64,000 bases of DNA. Source: Ganoderma boninense (taxonomy: Eukaryota > Basidiomycota > Agaricomycetes > Polyporales > Polyporaceae). A model generated the notes under the pieces. That model was given only the letters and a program-made list of their open reading frames with translations. It ran no database searches and was not told the DNA's origin. Shown piece by piece: positions 1 to 9,429 of the stretch (position 1 is its first letter; each line of letters opens with the position of its first letter). The stretch covers positions 186,001 through 250,000 of the forward strand of contig CM035311.1 in the NCBI GenBank assembly GCA_002900995.3. Direction: 5' to 3'. The translations under genes and the position numbers were made by a program.

Positions 1-74
1 CAGCCAAGCAAGCATGTGACCTTGTGACATCCCAAGTCACGTCACAGCCTATGACAATCTAGACAACAAAGATT

Positions 75-165
75 CTGCCAGAAGGGGAGTCGAACCGTCG
101 ACTGCTGGAAGCTTGACATTATGTTAGGAACAGACCAGCCGCTGTACCAGCTACGCCAAAAGGAC
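75..165 (-). other. degenerate tRNA-like sequence
   Basis: Read on the minus strand this stretch holds an A-box-like block (TGGCGTAGCTGG) and a B-box-like block (GGTTCGACTCC), with a GCTGG/CCAGC stem where an anticodon stem could be, separated by a 26-base loop. The acceptor arms do not pair and the T stem has mismatches, so it is not a working tRNA as read. It may be a tRNA pseudogene, the head of a tRNA-derived SINE, or a primer-binding region related to the retrotransposon that starts next door. Identity and anticodon cannot be assigned. Confidence 0.3.
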
Positions 166-227
166 GCAATGTCAAGCTTGGCTTGACACTTGGCTGGTAC
201 TATATATGTAGCTCGTAATGCCTGTTC

Positions 228-1973
228 ATGACAGCGATGAGCTTTCCTGCGAGCGGACTGCCTTCACTTCAGTCGGTGTCGGACTCGTTGTCGGACCTGT
301 CTGAGTGCGCGCCGTCTGGTCCCTCGCCCGCCAAACTCGATGCTGGCGACCCGGACTTCCTGTCCGATCTTGACGCTGCTCTCACTGGGGACGAAGACCC
401 GTTTGGCTCATATCCCGCCCTCGTGCGTGAGTGGTACGAGCAACAAGCTCGTGTGCTCGCCCCATCAGCTTCTCCGGGTCCGCCGGTCGCAGCCCCGCTG
501 AGCGACACAGACGAAGCTATGGGGAGCGAGCTCCCCGGACTGGCGTCAATCACCTCTGTTTCAGAGGATAGTGAGCGTCAGCGGGTGGAACTGCTGGACG
601 AATTGGACGCGCCATTAGCGACCTTGATATTCCCCGAGGTTCGCAGGAAGGGCACTATTCGCCGGCCCCTCGGCCGTATCCGTGTTGCCGCTCCTGAAGG
701 CCCAGAAGAAGATGCGCTGGTGGGAGGCCTGTGTGCCGCGTTGAACTTGGCACTACCCTTTCCATCAGGGCGCGTTCCCAATTTCTGGGCCCCGGGACTG
801 GCGGAGCGATTCATGTGCTTTCAGCACGCAGACTTCGTCGAAATACAGGATAATTACCTGTCCTTTGCCATCCTGGTCCCTCCCGCTGTCTTTGAGCACC
901 CGTTGCTAGACCTTGAGCAGTGGTACGCCCGTCAGGTTCGCACTTGCCTCGCGCCCGGTTTCGATCTGGACGACCTGTCAGACGAACTGTCAGTCCTGTT
1001 CGCGTTGGACACGGCGGCCTTGAAGACCGAGTTAGGGCGCTCAGCTCGGGGTCAGCCGTTAGTGCTTCCTTTGCGTGTGTCACGGTACCATAATGGCGAC
1101 CTGTACGTCGCAACGGTGGAGACAATTCTACGGACGCAAGGTCCTTATTTCCTTGATCCTATTCAGGACCAGGACATTAGTTTCTGGATCGAACCACTGC
1201 CCGACGATGACTACAGGGTTTGGGGAGCCGGTATTGAAGACCCACCCATTCTCAAGGGCGCGTGGCTACGCGATCCCGATTTTGCGCCGGCGGAGTGGTT
1301 CTGCGCATGCATCTTCGACGCGGTCAGGGCTTGTGCCGCATCCGTGTCCCCTGAGCCCATGGGGTACCCTCTCACGGATGGCGCGATGGCTCTACTGGAG
1401 CTCCACTTTCCGTGGCCTGGGCACGACGAGCCGTGCGCGTGGTTCTATGCCGTTCGGAGCCCAGACAACGACTCGATCTGCATAGCGGATGAGTACTTGA
1501 ACTTCGGGGTGCGGTGTCCCGTTTACCTCCTAGAACGTCCGCAGTTCAATCTACCAGACTGGTACGCCTGTCGCGTGCGTGCCGCGAGCGCTGCACCGGC
1601 GTGCTTGATCGATGACCTGGAGGGCAAGATAAGCGTCCTTTTTCATGAGCCGGATGAAGTGCTCACCCAGGGTATCGAATTGAATGCCGTCGGCGCACCG
1701 CCGGGCATCCCCGCCATACAGCGTAACGCGGCTACGCCGCGCGATTTCAAACGTGTGATCCCGTCTCCGGTCATTGTGGTCGTGGAGATCAACGGGCACC
1801 CCGCCCGAGCATTACTGGATTCCGGATCACTGGCAGACTTTATGTCTACGCGGTTGGCTCATCAGCTCGATATCAAGACGGACGAGCTAGCTAAGCCATT
1901 ACCTGTACACCTCGCGGCTCAAGGATCCCGCGCGAAGGTTAATACCTGCTGTACCGCTCATGTCAAGTATTAG
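228..1973 (+). CDS. gag-like region plus first half of aspartic protease
   Basis: The 581-residue reading frame ends in a retropepsin N-terminal half: a hydrophobic strand, then LLDSGS with the catalytic Asp at residue 531. The protease second half (ILGTP) lies just after the TAG stop, in the same frame. The first 500 residues replace a normal gag. They contain four related blocks around a WY or WF pair: residues 58-80, 200-260, 315-372 and 420-475. The second and fourth are the clearest pair, sharing a YL-F motif, a P-L-WYA-VR motif, a DDL and a SVLF ending. There is no CCHC zinc knuckle. The ATG at 228 follows a TATATAT sequence at about 210. The TAG is probably a CAG codon changed by one transition. 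Confidence 0.8.
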   Translation: MTAMSFPASGLPSLQSVSDSLSDLSECAPSGPSPAKLDAGDPDFLSDLDAALTGDEDPFGSYPALVREWYEQQARVLAPSASPGPPVAAPLSDTDEAMGSELPGLASITSVSEDSERQRVELLDELDAPLATLIFPEVRRKGTIRRPLGRIRVAAPEGPEEDALVGGLCAALNLALPFPSGRVPNFWAPGLAERFMCFQHADFVEIQDNYLSFAILVPPAVFEHPLLDLEQWYARQVRTCLAPGFDLDDLSDELSVLFALDTAALKTELGRSARGQPLVLPLRVSRYHNGDLYVATVETILRTQGPYFLDPIQDQDISFWIEPLPDDDYRVWGAGIEDPPILKGAWLRDPDFAPAEWFCACIFDAVRACAASVSPEPMGYPLTDGAMALLELHFPWPGHDEPCAWFYAVRSPDNDSICIADEYLNFGVRCPVYLLERPQFNLPDWYACRVRAASAAPACLIDDLEGKISVLFHEPDEVLTQGIELNAVGAPPGIPAIQRNAATPRDFKRVIPSPVIVVVEINGHPARALLDSGSLADFMSTRLAHQLDIKTDELAKPLPVHLAAQGSRAKVNTCCTAHVKY

Positions 1974-2003
1974 GACATATCGGAGCCTCGATACTTCGAT
2001 ATC

Positions 2004-4835
2004 ATGAACTTACTTAATTATGATTTGATCCTCGGAACACCCTTCTTGTTCCAGCACAAGGTGTCCCTCGGTATCAACCCAGCCAGCGTGATCATCGGCA
2101 GTCCTAAGGCCCTGCCCATAGAAGGCAAAAGTGTTCGCGTTCTTGAGTCGCACGCCGCGGACGTGCTCGAGGACGAGCTAGAAAAAACTCGTGAGTATCT
2201 GCGCGAATACGCAAAGGACATTTGCACGGAGGCGAGTGATACACCTCTCCCTCCGCTGCGCGAAATCAACCACACCATCCCTCTGAAAGACCCGAGTAAG
2301 GTCTACACATGGCGTGGGGCCAAATGTCCGGACGCCCATCGTGCGAGCTGGATAGAAAAACGCGATGCGTACCTTAAGTCCGGGCGTTGGCGTATGACCA
2401 ATGCCCGCAACACGTCTCCCATGCTGCTTCTGATGAAGCCTGGGACCGGTGTGAATGGCATTCCCCCACGACTACAGGTCGTGTGCGACCTCCGTGAGCG
2501 TAATGCAAACACGCACAAACTCACCTCACCTCTGCCCGACATGGAGGGCATCTTGCGCCGTCTTTCCCGGAAGTGGTATCGTTCGTTGATCGATGGCAAG
2601 GACGCCTACGAACAGATTCGAATTGCACCCGAGCATGTTGAACGCACCGCGATGACGTCGCCGGATGGAAATATGGTCAGCCTTGTCCTCCAGCAAGGGG
2701 ACTGTAATGCTGTCGCGACTTACCAGTCGTTGATGAACCACATCTTCGGGCCTTATCTCGGTGTTTTTATGGACGTGTACCTGGATGACATTATGGTTCA
2801 TTCGAACACCTTAGCTGAACACGTTCACGACTGCAAGACGGTTATAGATATCTTACGTCGCGAGCAGCTGTACCTCAGTTCGACGAAGCTGAAGTTCTTG
2901 TGCCCGGAAATGAAGGTCCTCGGCCGCATCGTGGACGACGACGGGATCCGCATGGATCCGAACAAGGTCGACTCCGTGTTGAACTGGAAGGTCCCGACGA
3001 ACAAGGAGCTCTTGCGTGGCTTCCTTGGTTCGGTCGGTTACCTTGCCGATGACATCGCGACTGTACGCATCCCCATGGGCATCTTGTCTTCTTTGACGGG
3101 TTCCGATTCTTGCTTTGCCTGGGACTTTACGCATCAGCGTGCGTTCGAGGAGATTAAACATCTCGTGCACACTCACTGTGAGCATCATCGCCGACCACTG
3201 GATTATTCGAAGGGCGCTGACCCCATCTGGTTGGTGACTGATGGTTCACATGGTGGAATTGCCGGAGTCATATCTCAGGGTCCTGATTACCGCTCTGCTC
3301 ACGTCGCGGCCTTCTTTTCTGCAAAGCTGTCGTCAGCGCAATCTAATTACCCTGTCCATGAAATTGAGATGCTCGCCGGCATCGAGTCTATGCTGCGTCA
3401 CCGAGACATCTTGCTGGGCTGCCCGTTCACATGGGTGACGGACCATAAGGGCCTCATCCACTTGATGCAACAACGGAACCTGTCAGGACGTCAGGCTCGC
3501 TGGCTCGAGAAGATCGCGGAGTACGACTTCCGCGTGGAATATATACCTGGCGTGGAAAACGTCCTCGCCGACGCTCTATCACGCATCTATTCCAATGATG
3601 TCGCGGGTACTGTACGTGCTCCGTCAGAGTATACAGAATACGACGATTCCGGCTCACGCGTACCTTCGGCATCTTTGGCAGACGTGATTTCCATGCCTGT
3701 CCTTGTTGGCTTAGAAGCTCACGCGGCCGAGCCGCAGACATTGCGTCGCTCTCCGCGCGCTCCCAAAACCGTCCCCGAAGGTGCGGGCCGCCGGCCCCAG
3801 ACGGTAGTTGAACCTGCAGTCCGACCGGCTCGCGAACGTTCTCGACCGCACGCCAGCCCCACTACGCGTGCGCCGTCCACACGTTCTCGATCGCGAGGTG
3901 GCGCGGCGCGTCCCCGCACCACAGTCGAGGAGGTTGACGACATCGAGGCGGGCCCTCCCCCGAAGCCTCGCGCCTCGGTTGTCGCACCACCGCCCGAGTC
4001 CGGGCGTCCAGAAACCACGCGCGAATTTGCGAAGCGCATCAAACGTGTCGTCCTTCGTGTCCCGACCGAAGGACGGGAGGGCGCGGGTGCCGAGAACACA
4101 CCCCATGAGACAGACATGCCTCAGAGTCAGAGTGGGGATAGTGCGGGGTCGAATGACTCAATGCGGGACCCGCCACCTGCAGTGCCACTTGGAGATCACT
4201 TCGTTAGCATCTTGGCAGAGAATTCGGAGGGCGTGGATCTACTCACCACGCTCAGGGGTCGTTACACAGATGACCCGCTCTTCCAAAAGATCCTGGGAGA
4301 CCTAAAAAATTACAAGAACTTTCATGAGCGAGACGGCCTCCTGTATCTAAAGGACAAAGGCCAAGAGATGCTATGTATCCCAGATATTCGGGTCAGGAGC
4401 CGCAGCATTCGCGAGATCGTGATTGCACAGGCTCACTCACTTCTGGCTCACTTAGGCCCATTCAAGACTCTCGGGATGTTGCGTGACCACGTCTGGTGGA
4501 AGACGATGGTTAAGGACATTCAGGCTTACTGCGACACATGTCAGACATGTAAGCGCAGCAAGCCTAGCAATCAGCGCCCTTACGGCTTGCTACGTCCACT
4601 CCCCGTCCCGAGTCGTCCTTGGGAAGCCATCGGGATCGACTTCGTGGGACCCTTGCCCGAGTCTAAGAATCGAGACGCAACGTACGACTCGATCACGACA
4701 ATCATAGACTTACTCACAGGAATGGTCCACCTTGTCCCGAGCCGGACAAACTACTCAGCTAGAGACGTGGCCGAGCTTGTCTTTGCCGAAGTCTATAAGC
4801 ACCACGGGCTGCCTAAAGTCATTGTCAGCGACTGA
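2004..4835 (+). CDS. pol: protease end, reverse transcriptase, RNase H, integrase N-terminal half
   Basis: The frame opens with the protease C-terminal half (DLILGTP). The reverse transcriptase spans about residues 100-340, with a conserved DGKDAY segment near 197 and the catalytic YLDD at 259-262. RNase H spans about 405-530, with TDGS at 412, an E in the HEIEML motif, TDHK at 479 and DALSRI near 523. A proline/arginine-rich linker follows. The integrase has its HHCC zinc-binding module (H-x4-H, then CDTC and CKR) near 830-880 and the first core Asp in IGIDFVGP. The TGA at 4833 falls directly after the second core Asp, so the catalytic triad is cut. The downstream frame stays open, so a single CGA-to-TGA transition explains the break. 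Confidence 0.85.
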   Translation: MNLLNYDLILGTPFLFQHKVSLGINPASVIIGSPKALPIEGKSVRVLESHAADVLEDELEKTREYLREYAKDICTEASDTPLPPLREINHTIPLKDPSKVYTWRGAKCPDAHRASWIEKRDAYLKSGRWRMTNARNTSPMLLLMKPGTGVNGIPPRLQVVCDLRERNANTHKLTSPLPDMEGILRRLSRKWYRSLIDGKDAYEQIRIAPEHVERTAMTSPDGNMVSLVLQQGDCNAVATYQSLMNHIFGPYLGVFMDVYLDDIMVHSNTLAEHVHDCKTVIDILRREQLYLSSTKLKFLCPEMKVLGRIVDDDGIRMDPNKVDSVLNWKVPTNKELLRGFLGSVGYLADDIATVRIPMGILSSLTGSDSCFAWDFTHQRAFEEIKHLVHTHCEHHRRPLDYSKGADPIWLVTDGSHGGIAGVISQGPDYRSAHVAAFFSAKLSSAQSNYPVHEIEMLAGIESMLRHRDILLGCPFTWVTDHKGLIHLMQQRNLSGRQARWLEKIAEYDFRVEYIPGVENVLADALSRIYSNDVAGTVRAPSEYTEYDDSGSRVPSASLADVISMPVLVGLEAHAAEPQTLRRSPRAPKTVPEGAGRRPQTVVEPAVRPARERSRPHASPTTRAPSTRSRSRGGAARPRTTVEEVDDIEAGPPPKPRASVVAPPPESGRPETTREFAKRIKRVVLRVPTEGREGAGAENTPHETDMPQSQSGDSAGSNDSMRDPPPAVPLGDHFVSILAENSEGVDLLTTLRGRYTDDPLFQKILGDLKNYKNFHERDGLLYLKDKGQEMLCIPDIRVRSRSIREIVIAQAHSLLAHLGPFKTLGMLRDHVWWKTMVKDIQAYCDTCQTCKRSKPSNQRPYGLLRPLPVPSRPWEAIGIDFVGPLPESKNRDATYDSITTIIDLLTGMVHLVPSRTNYSARDVAELVFAEVYKHHGLPKVIVSD

Positions 4836-5924
4836 GACACACTTTTTACAAGCACATTCTGGGAACACTTACATGCTCATATCGGCAGTGAATTACACCG
4901 CTCGAGTGCCTATCATCCTGAGTCAGATGGTTCAACCGAGCGCGCCCATCGCACAATAGGACAGATGCTCCGTCAGTGCGTGGGTAAGACCCAGAAAGAC
5001 TGGGTCTCCAAACTCCCCTCGATCGAGTTTGCGATTAACATTGCTCGTTCGGACTCCACGGGCTATGCGCCGTTCTTCCTTAACACTGGGCGCATGCCCA
5101 GGGCCCTCATCTGGGCCGACCCTTCAAAAGATGAGTACCCTGGGGTACGTACGTATGCGCAGCGGGTTAAAAACGCTGTCATGTCAGCCCATGACAGTAT
5201 CATCGCCGCTCGAGTCAAGCAGACCCGCAACGCTAACCGAAAGCGTCGCCCCGCCCCTTTCGAGCAGGGAGACTTGGTTTATCTATCAACCAAAAATATA
5301 TCATTGCAGCGGGGCCTGTCCCGTAAGCTAGCCCCGCGGTTCATTGGACCGTACAAGATTGTACGGGACTACGGCAACTACTCATACAAAATCGACTTAC
5401 CTAGTGACCTTCGCCAACGAGGCATCCATGACACCTTCCATGCATCCTTGTTGCGTGTCCATGAGCCGAATGATGACCGTTTGTTCCCTGGCCGACTCGC
5501 TAGCCAAATAGAGGGCCTGGATGAGTCAGGGGATGAATGGTCCGTGGACAAAATTATCACGCACCATGGACGCGGTCGGAACGCATTGTTCGAGGTCCTG
5601 TGGCGCGCAGGGGATCGAACGTGGCTCCCGTACGATGCTATCGCCCATCTTGACGCGATGAGAACCTACTTCGAACTAGTCGATGTAGAAGGGATCGACG
5701 GACTAGGGGACGGGACTGGAGTTCCCCCACCCGATGATCCACAAGTTTTCCTGGGGGCGATCGGGTTTACCGATGCCTTTGGAGTGGTCGAGTATTTAGA
5801 TGGGGAGACCTGGGACGGGGACGTCAGCGATTCTCGCTACCCCGTCTCATTCCCCTTACTCGGTCCTTCGCTCTCGCTCAACTCCCACTCCCGCTCCCAC
5901 TCTCTCTCTCTCTCCGCCCACGCC
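4836..5924 (+). CDS. pol continuation: integrase C-terminal half and chromodomain-like region
   Basis: The frame continues without another stop from the TGA at 4833. It holds the rest of the integrase core, with the third catalytic residue in the HPESDGSTERAH motif near 4915-4950, then a basic GPY/F-type region (RFIGPYKI near 5336-5360) typical of Ty3 integrases. The block starting EWSVDKI (about 5535) and running to about 5690 has the spacing and aromatic residues (LW near 5597, W near 5620, YF near 5670) of an integrase-fused chromodomain. The first internal ATG is at 4965, but this is a downstream fragment of pol rather than an independent gene. The chromodomain in this class is thought to steer insertion to marked chromatin. 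Confidence 0.8.
5863..5924 (+). promoter_or_regulatory. pyrimidine-rich leader before the extra ORF
   Basis: A run of CT/TCC repeats ends in CCGCCCACGCC directly before the ATG at 5925. It resembles the CT-rich 5' leader of strongly expressed fungal genes. It is also open in frame with pol, so it could instead be translated as a Ser/Leu/His-rich linker. Confidence 0.4.
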
Positions 5925-6629
5925 ATGCCGTCCAACCCGGTCAACCACCCCGACCTTCGCCGCCTCAAGGGGGGCGGCGACCTCCTACTCCGCAACACCG
6001 ACGGCATCCTTCTCCGCTTCACGCTCTCCCAGGCCCGCCTCTACTGCAACTTCGACGCCGCGCTGCGCAACAAAAAGTTCGACCGCGATGTGTCCGTGCT
6101 CCCCGCCGCTTACGAGGAGTTCGCCCACCTCTGGAACACCGCGGACGACGTACCTTTCAAATTTTCGACGCTCGACAACGCGGACAACACCGTCATCCAT
6201 GGTGAGCATCCCAATGCCGACCTCATCGCTCCCCTCCCTTCCACCACCACCACCGCTCCCTCCCAGTACACCGAGGAGCAGGAGGAGGACATCAAGGCGA
6301 TGATGTGGCATGCGGTCCGCGGCCAGCGTCTTCACCGCCAGCGCATCGAACAAAGCAAGGCCCAGGCCAAGGCGAAGAGGAAGCGCGAGGAGGAGGAGAG
6401 GAAGGGGTTGGTGATCGGTGGGACGTGGGTCGAGGAGGGTGACGTCGGTGGCGACCACAAGAAGCGGCGCATCGTGCCCGTCGCCGCCGTCGCCGGACCG
6501 TCGGGCGTGACGAGGGCGTCCGAGGAGCTGGAGGAGCTGCCCGAAGAAGAGGACACGCAGGCGCAGCCGGAGGAGCAGATGGAGGAGGAGGAGGAGGAGG
6601 GCACCGGCTCCGGTATGCAGGAGGGATAG
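5925..6629 (+). CDS. unidentified lysine/glutamate-rich ORF fused in frame behind pol
   Basis: This 234-residue block starts MPSNPVNHPDLRRL and is in frame with pol. The first 110 residues look globular (GGGDLLLRNTDG, then a cysteine/tyrosine segment) and bear a faint, unproven resemblance to the start of fungal BTB domains. The middle is a basic helix (KAKRKREEEERK) followed by a likely nuclear localisation signal (HKKRR). The end is a Glu-rich tail. Codon third positions are far more GC-rich than in pol, and the block has its own gene-like CT-rich leader. That suggests a captured or adjacent host gene, not an original retroelement domain. An alternative is an accessory C-terminal module of this retroelement lineage. 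Confidence 0.5.
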   Translation: MPSNPVNHPDLRRLKGGGDLLLRNTDGILLRFTLSQARLYCNFDAALRNKKFDRDVSVLPAAYEEFAHLWNTADDVPFKFSTLDNADNTVIHGEHPNADLIAPLPSTTTTAPSQYTEEQEEDIKAMMWHAVRGQRLHRQRIEQSKAQAKAKRKREEEERKGLVIGGTWVEEGDVGGDHKKRRIVPVAAVAGPSGVTRASEELEELPEEEDTQAQPEEQMEEEEEEGTGSGMQEG

Positions 6630-6676
6630 ATGGGAGTGTCGTTGACCGACTGGTGGCACGACACTCGGAGGGCGTG

Positions 6677-6962
6677 TGTAACGGGTACGCGCCACGCGTG
6701 ACCGTCACTCCTTTCGTGACATGGTGACACCCTCGATCTTGAAGTCCACTCATTTTTGTCCGGTATCGTTTCGGGTCGCCTTTCGTCTTCATGTCGTGGC
6801 TAGCACGCCATCTGCGCACGGACCACCCAGTCTGGTATAAAAAGCCCACAGTTGTACCCTGTAGCCGTAGCGTTCTCGCAACAGAGACACCTTACGACTG
6901 TCTTTCGCGCCAAGCGCTCTTGTGTGACTGCAACCTTCCCGATTGGGATCGTGACGGTTACA
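6677..6962 (+). repeat. candidate 3' LTR
   Basis: The block starts TGTAAC and ends GTTACA, a perfect six-base inverted terminus of the TG...CA type. It contains a TATAAAAA promoter element at about 6836, as LTR U3 regions do, and lies 48 bp after the last ORF of the retrotransposon. No second copy is present in the window, so the call rests on termini, promoter and position. A purine-rich stretch (GGAGGG) sits just before it. Confidence 0.5.
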
Positions 6963-7027
6963 GCGTCTCAGCGCCCAGCGCCCCTCCCAACGGTTCTTTG
7001 CGTCGGGCGGCGTAATGCGTTGCGTGT

Positions 7028-9348
7028 GGATGGGGACAGCATACGAGAGTATTTACGAGCATAGACGTGGGAGTTACTTATAAGGTGAAGGGGAAGGCCA
7101 GGGGGAAGGCTGACTCGAGAGGGAGGCATTTCTAGCTAGGTACGGCATGCCACCGCTACTTCCGAGCCTCCTGAGGATATAGAGACCAGCTGAGATTTGT
7201 ATGAGCATAGTAATGCTGCTACCAGAGCGATTGGGACGTCGAGTCCCGCCGCCGGTATGTCTTCTAGTATCGGCAGTAGAAAGAGAGCTTGAAGCGGAGT
7301 CGACACCTGCCTTTCTGAGTTCAAATGTGGGTTTCATAATCGGACATTGCCGCTCGAAGCGCTAATGGCGGGGTGGCACAGTGGTGGCACTGGCAGCCCC
7401 GACTGGCACTACTAATACTATCGCCGCCCACAGCCTACCGTCATGTCCGCTCTTTCTCGACAAGTCCCTCGTGAGCGGTGAGACTGCATGGGACTCGCAG
7501 GAGTCGCACATACTCAGGCCCAAGGCTCACACAGTCACTGTCTAACTTCAAGTGATCGCAGCTGAATGCCTCAAGTGAGGACCACAGGTGTGGCTAGTAC
7601 TAATCGTCCTCACAGCTGATGACGCTGATGACATTATCCCTGATTAATACCGTAACGTCAGTTGAAACGCATACTTACGTGCCGTGATACCCTCGCGCAA
7701 TCAACACCCTCCCGTCGCGTCACCGAAGGTCAAGAATCCTCTCCACCACCGGCCTGAGATAGTTGAGTCTGTCGCATCAGCGGCGTCAGCAGGCCGACCT
7801 CGGGGAACGTCGGTGCTCTCATAGGCATGGAGTGCACGATCCACGGCTTATATCGCGCGATCGAAGAGAAGCGCGACATGGGTTCCACCGTCTTTGGAGT
7901 CGATCTAGCACGGTTTCCTGCCAGAGCATCTCTCTCTGACCGCTAGACACCTGCTGTGCCCTTGCGTGCCCTGACAATCTCAACGTTGACGGCTTGCTGC
8001 TCAGGCGACTGCAGTGTGCACCCCCGACGTCTTTTTCCGTCCCCCGCCCCTGCCCCCGCCCCCAGGGGATGCTCAAGGTCGCTGACAAGGAGGCGAGCAC
8101 TGCCGTTCGGCTTGCCAATGCGTCATTAAAGTCTCCTTGTGGATGGAAGCACGCTTCGTGACCCGCTCTCTGCTGGCTTCTAATCGACAGGGCACGGTCT
8201 ATTGCTCAGCCTGAGGGAGCGCGAACGGCGTGGTACGTTTCCGTAATGGGTGAGCGTCCCGTCTGCCGTAAGATTTGTAGGAGCTAATAGTCGAGCCCAG
8301 CAGGATTCGGAAACTATGTGAGCAAACCTCCTCTCGCTTGTCGCATTGCCGACGTACGCAGGACCCCGGAGAGCATCGTCCGCTCCAACGGCCATGGCCT
8401 CGCCAATGGTGTTTCGGCCTAGAATGCGAGGGTTCGGCTGTAGTCGTGGCGTCGCATTTGACACGAGGTGGGGCTTTGGTCCAGACTCGTCCACGTCTAC
8501 TCAGGATGGGTCGGATTCCTGGACGAAGGTTTGTGGCATCTCTGGATTTGTCTTGCTGCGTCGCGAGTCTAATCCGTACCCACACCCTCTGATTCCTCAT
8601 CTTCCTCCTAACTTCCTCCTAACTTCCCTTTCAACGAGGCGGCGCGAGCAAGAGACCATCAATTTGTAGGTTCTGCCTTTTGCCCTAACGCGGGCCGGGT
8701 CCTGACTCTGAGATAGCTCGCTTGACGCTCAGCCGTCGGTTGCGTCCCTCCCAATCTAGCCCACGAACTCGCAGAGTCGCATGTGGAGCGTCCACGGCGG
8801 TCCGGAGCTTCTACCCCTGGCAAATGATCGCTCGAACCAAGACATTGGTTGCGACCAAAAAAAGCACAGCGAAAATGAAAGAACCTTGCGGATCATGATG
8901 CCCTTAGCGATGTCAAAGGACCCGTCAACACGAAGAACCTTTCAGCCTGTGTCTAAGATGCCGCTTCGACTCACGTCCGCGGGTCATGCGTGTCGGTCGT
9001 GCGAGGACTGCGTCCTTCGTTTACGCTTGCCGGTACGCGCTCCGCGAACATCGAGGACTGGATCCCTCTTCTGACTCCTTCACCAAGACGCAGTGTGCGC
9101 GCCGCGATGGGTTCATCTCATATCCCAGCTTGTTCGAGAGTTCCAGGTGTGTCTGAAGGGCTTGATTTATGCTCACACGGTGCTACATCCCCGCTCGCAG
9201 ACTCAGGATGACGAGCGCAGTCTCGGTTTTCCGCTCATTCCCAACGGCTCAACCTCGGGCGAGGGGACCACCAAGGGCCGTTGTACTTGTCGCACTTACC
9301 AAACGGTGAAAGCAGCCGCGACTGTCTGCACCGCTGGGCGTGTTGCCG
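7028..9348. other. duplicated spacer of lyase/P450 unit 1
   Basis: No convincing gene is seen. From about 7028 the sequence matches the region upstream of the P450 start codons near 13620 and 22560, including GAGAGTATTTA and the GGCATTTCTAGCTAG type block. Blocks near 7630-7760 and 8190-8330 match 15090-15215 and 15577-15710, and 33350-33490 as well. So this spacer once lay between a P450 promoter on its left and a lyase promoter on its right. The P450 itself is gone, and the homology stops 65 bp from the retrotransposon LTR. Confidence 0.65.
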
Positions 9349-9355
9349 TATAAAA
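9349..9355 (+). promoter_or_regulatory. TATA box of lyase copy A
   Basis: TATAAAA lies 81 bp upstream of the ATG at 9430. The same element sits exactly 81 bp upstream in the other two copies. Confidence 0.75.
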
Positions 9356-9429
9356 GACCGGTCCACAGGCTGCTGTACACCCCAACCTCCGACCCAAGTC
9401 GAACTCGAGGTCCACATCCGCATTCCACC

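Larger units (their letters stand above)
228..6962 (+). mobile_element. Ty3-type chromodomain LTR retrotransposon, inactivated
   Basis: The domain order is gag-like region, aspartic protease, reverse transcriptase, RNase H, integrase and chromodomain-like C-terminus, which is the Ty3 (Metaviridae) order with the chromovirus hallmark. All coding blocks lie in one frame from 228 to 6629, interrupted only by TAG at 1971-1973 and TGA at 4833-4835. A candidate 3' LTR lies at 6677-6962. I find no matching 5' LTR inside the window; it may lie upstream or be lost. The base composition becomes markedly more GC-rich after about 5860, where an extra ORF begins. Confidence 0.9.

Noticed and set aside
1..60. 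End of a 5' LTR matching 6677-6962
   Set aside because: The first 60 bases show no similarity to the end of the candidate 3' LTR.
75..165. Functional tRNA gene at the window start
   Set aside because: Box A and B are recognisable, but the acceptor does not pair, the T stem is mismatched and no U33-type anticodon loop can be formed.
5985..6849. Leucine/arginine- and proline-rich minus-strand frames opposite the end of the retrotransposon
   Set aside because: They are mirror images of the Glu/Lys-rich coding strand and show no domain.
9340..9429. Upstream in-frame start for lyase A
   Set aside because: The ATG at 9340 lies before the TATA box, and the extension would bury the signal peptide. 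The extension is also not conserved in copy C.
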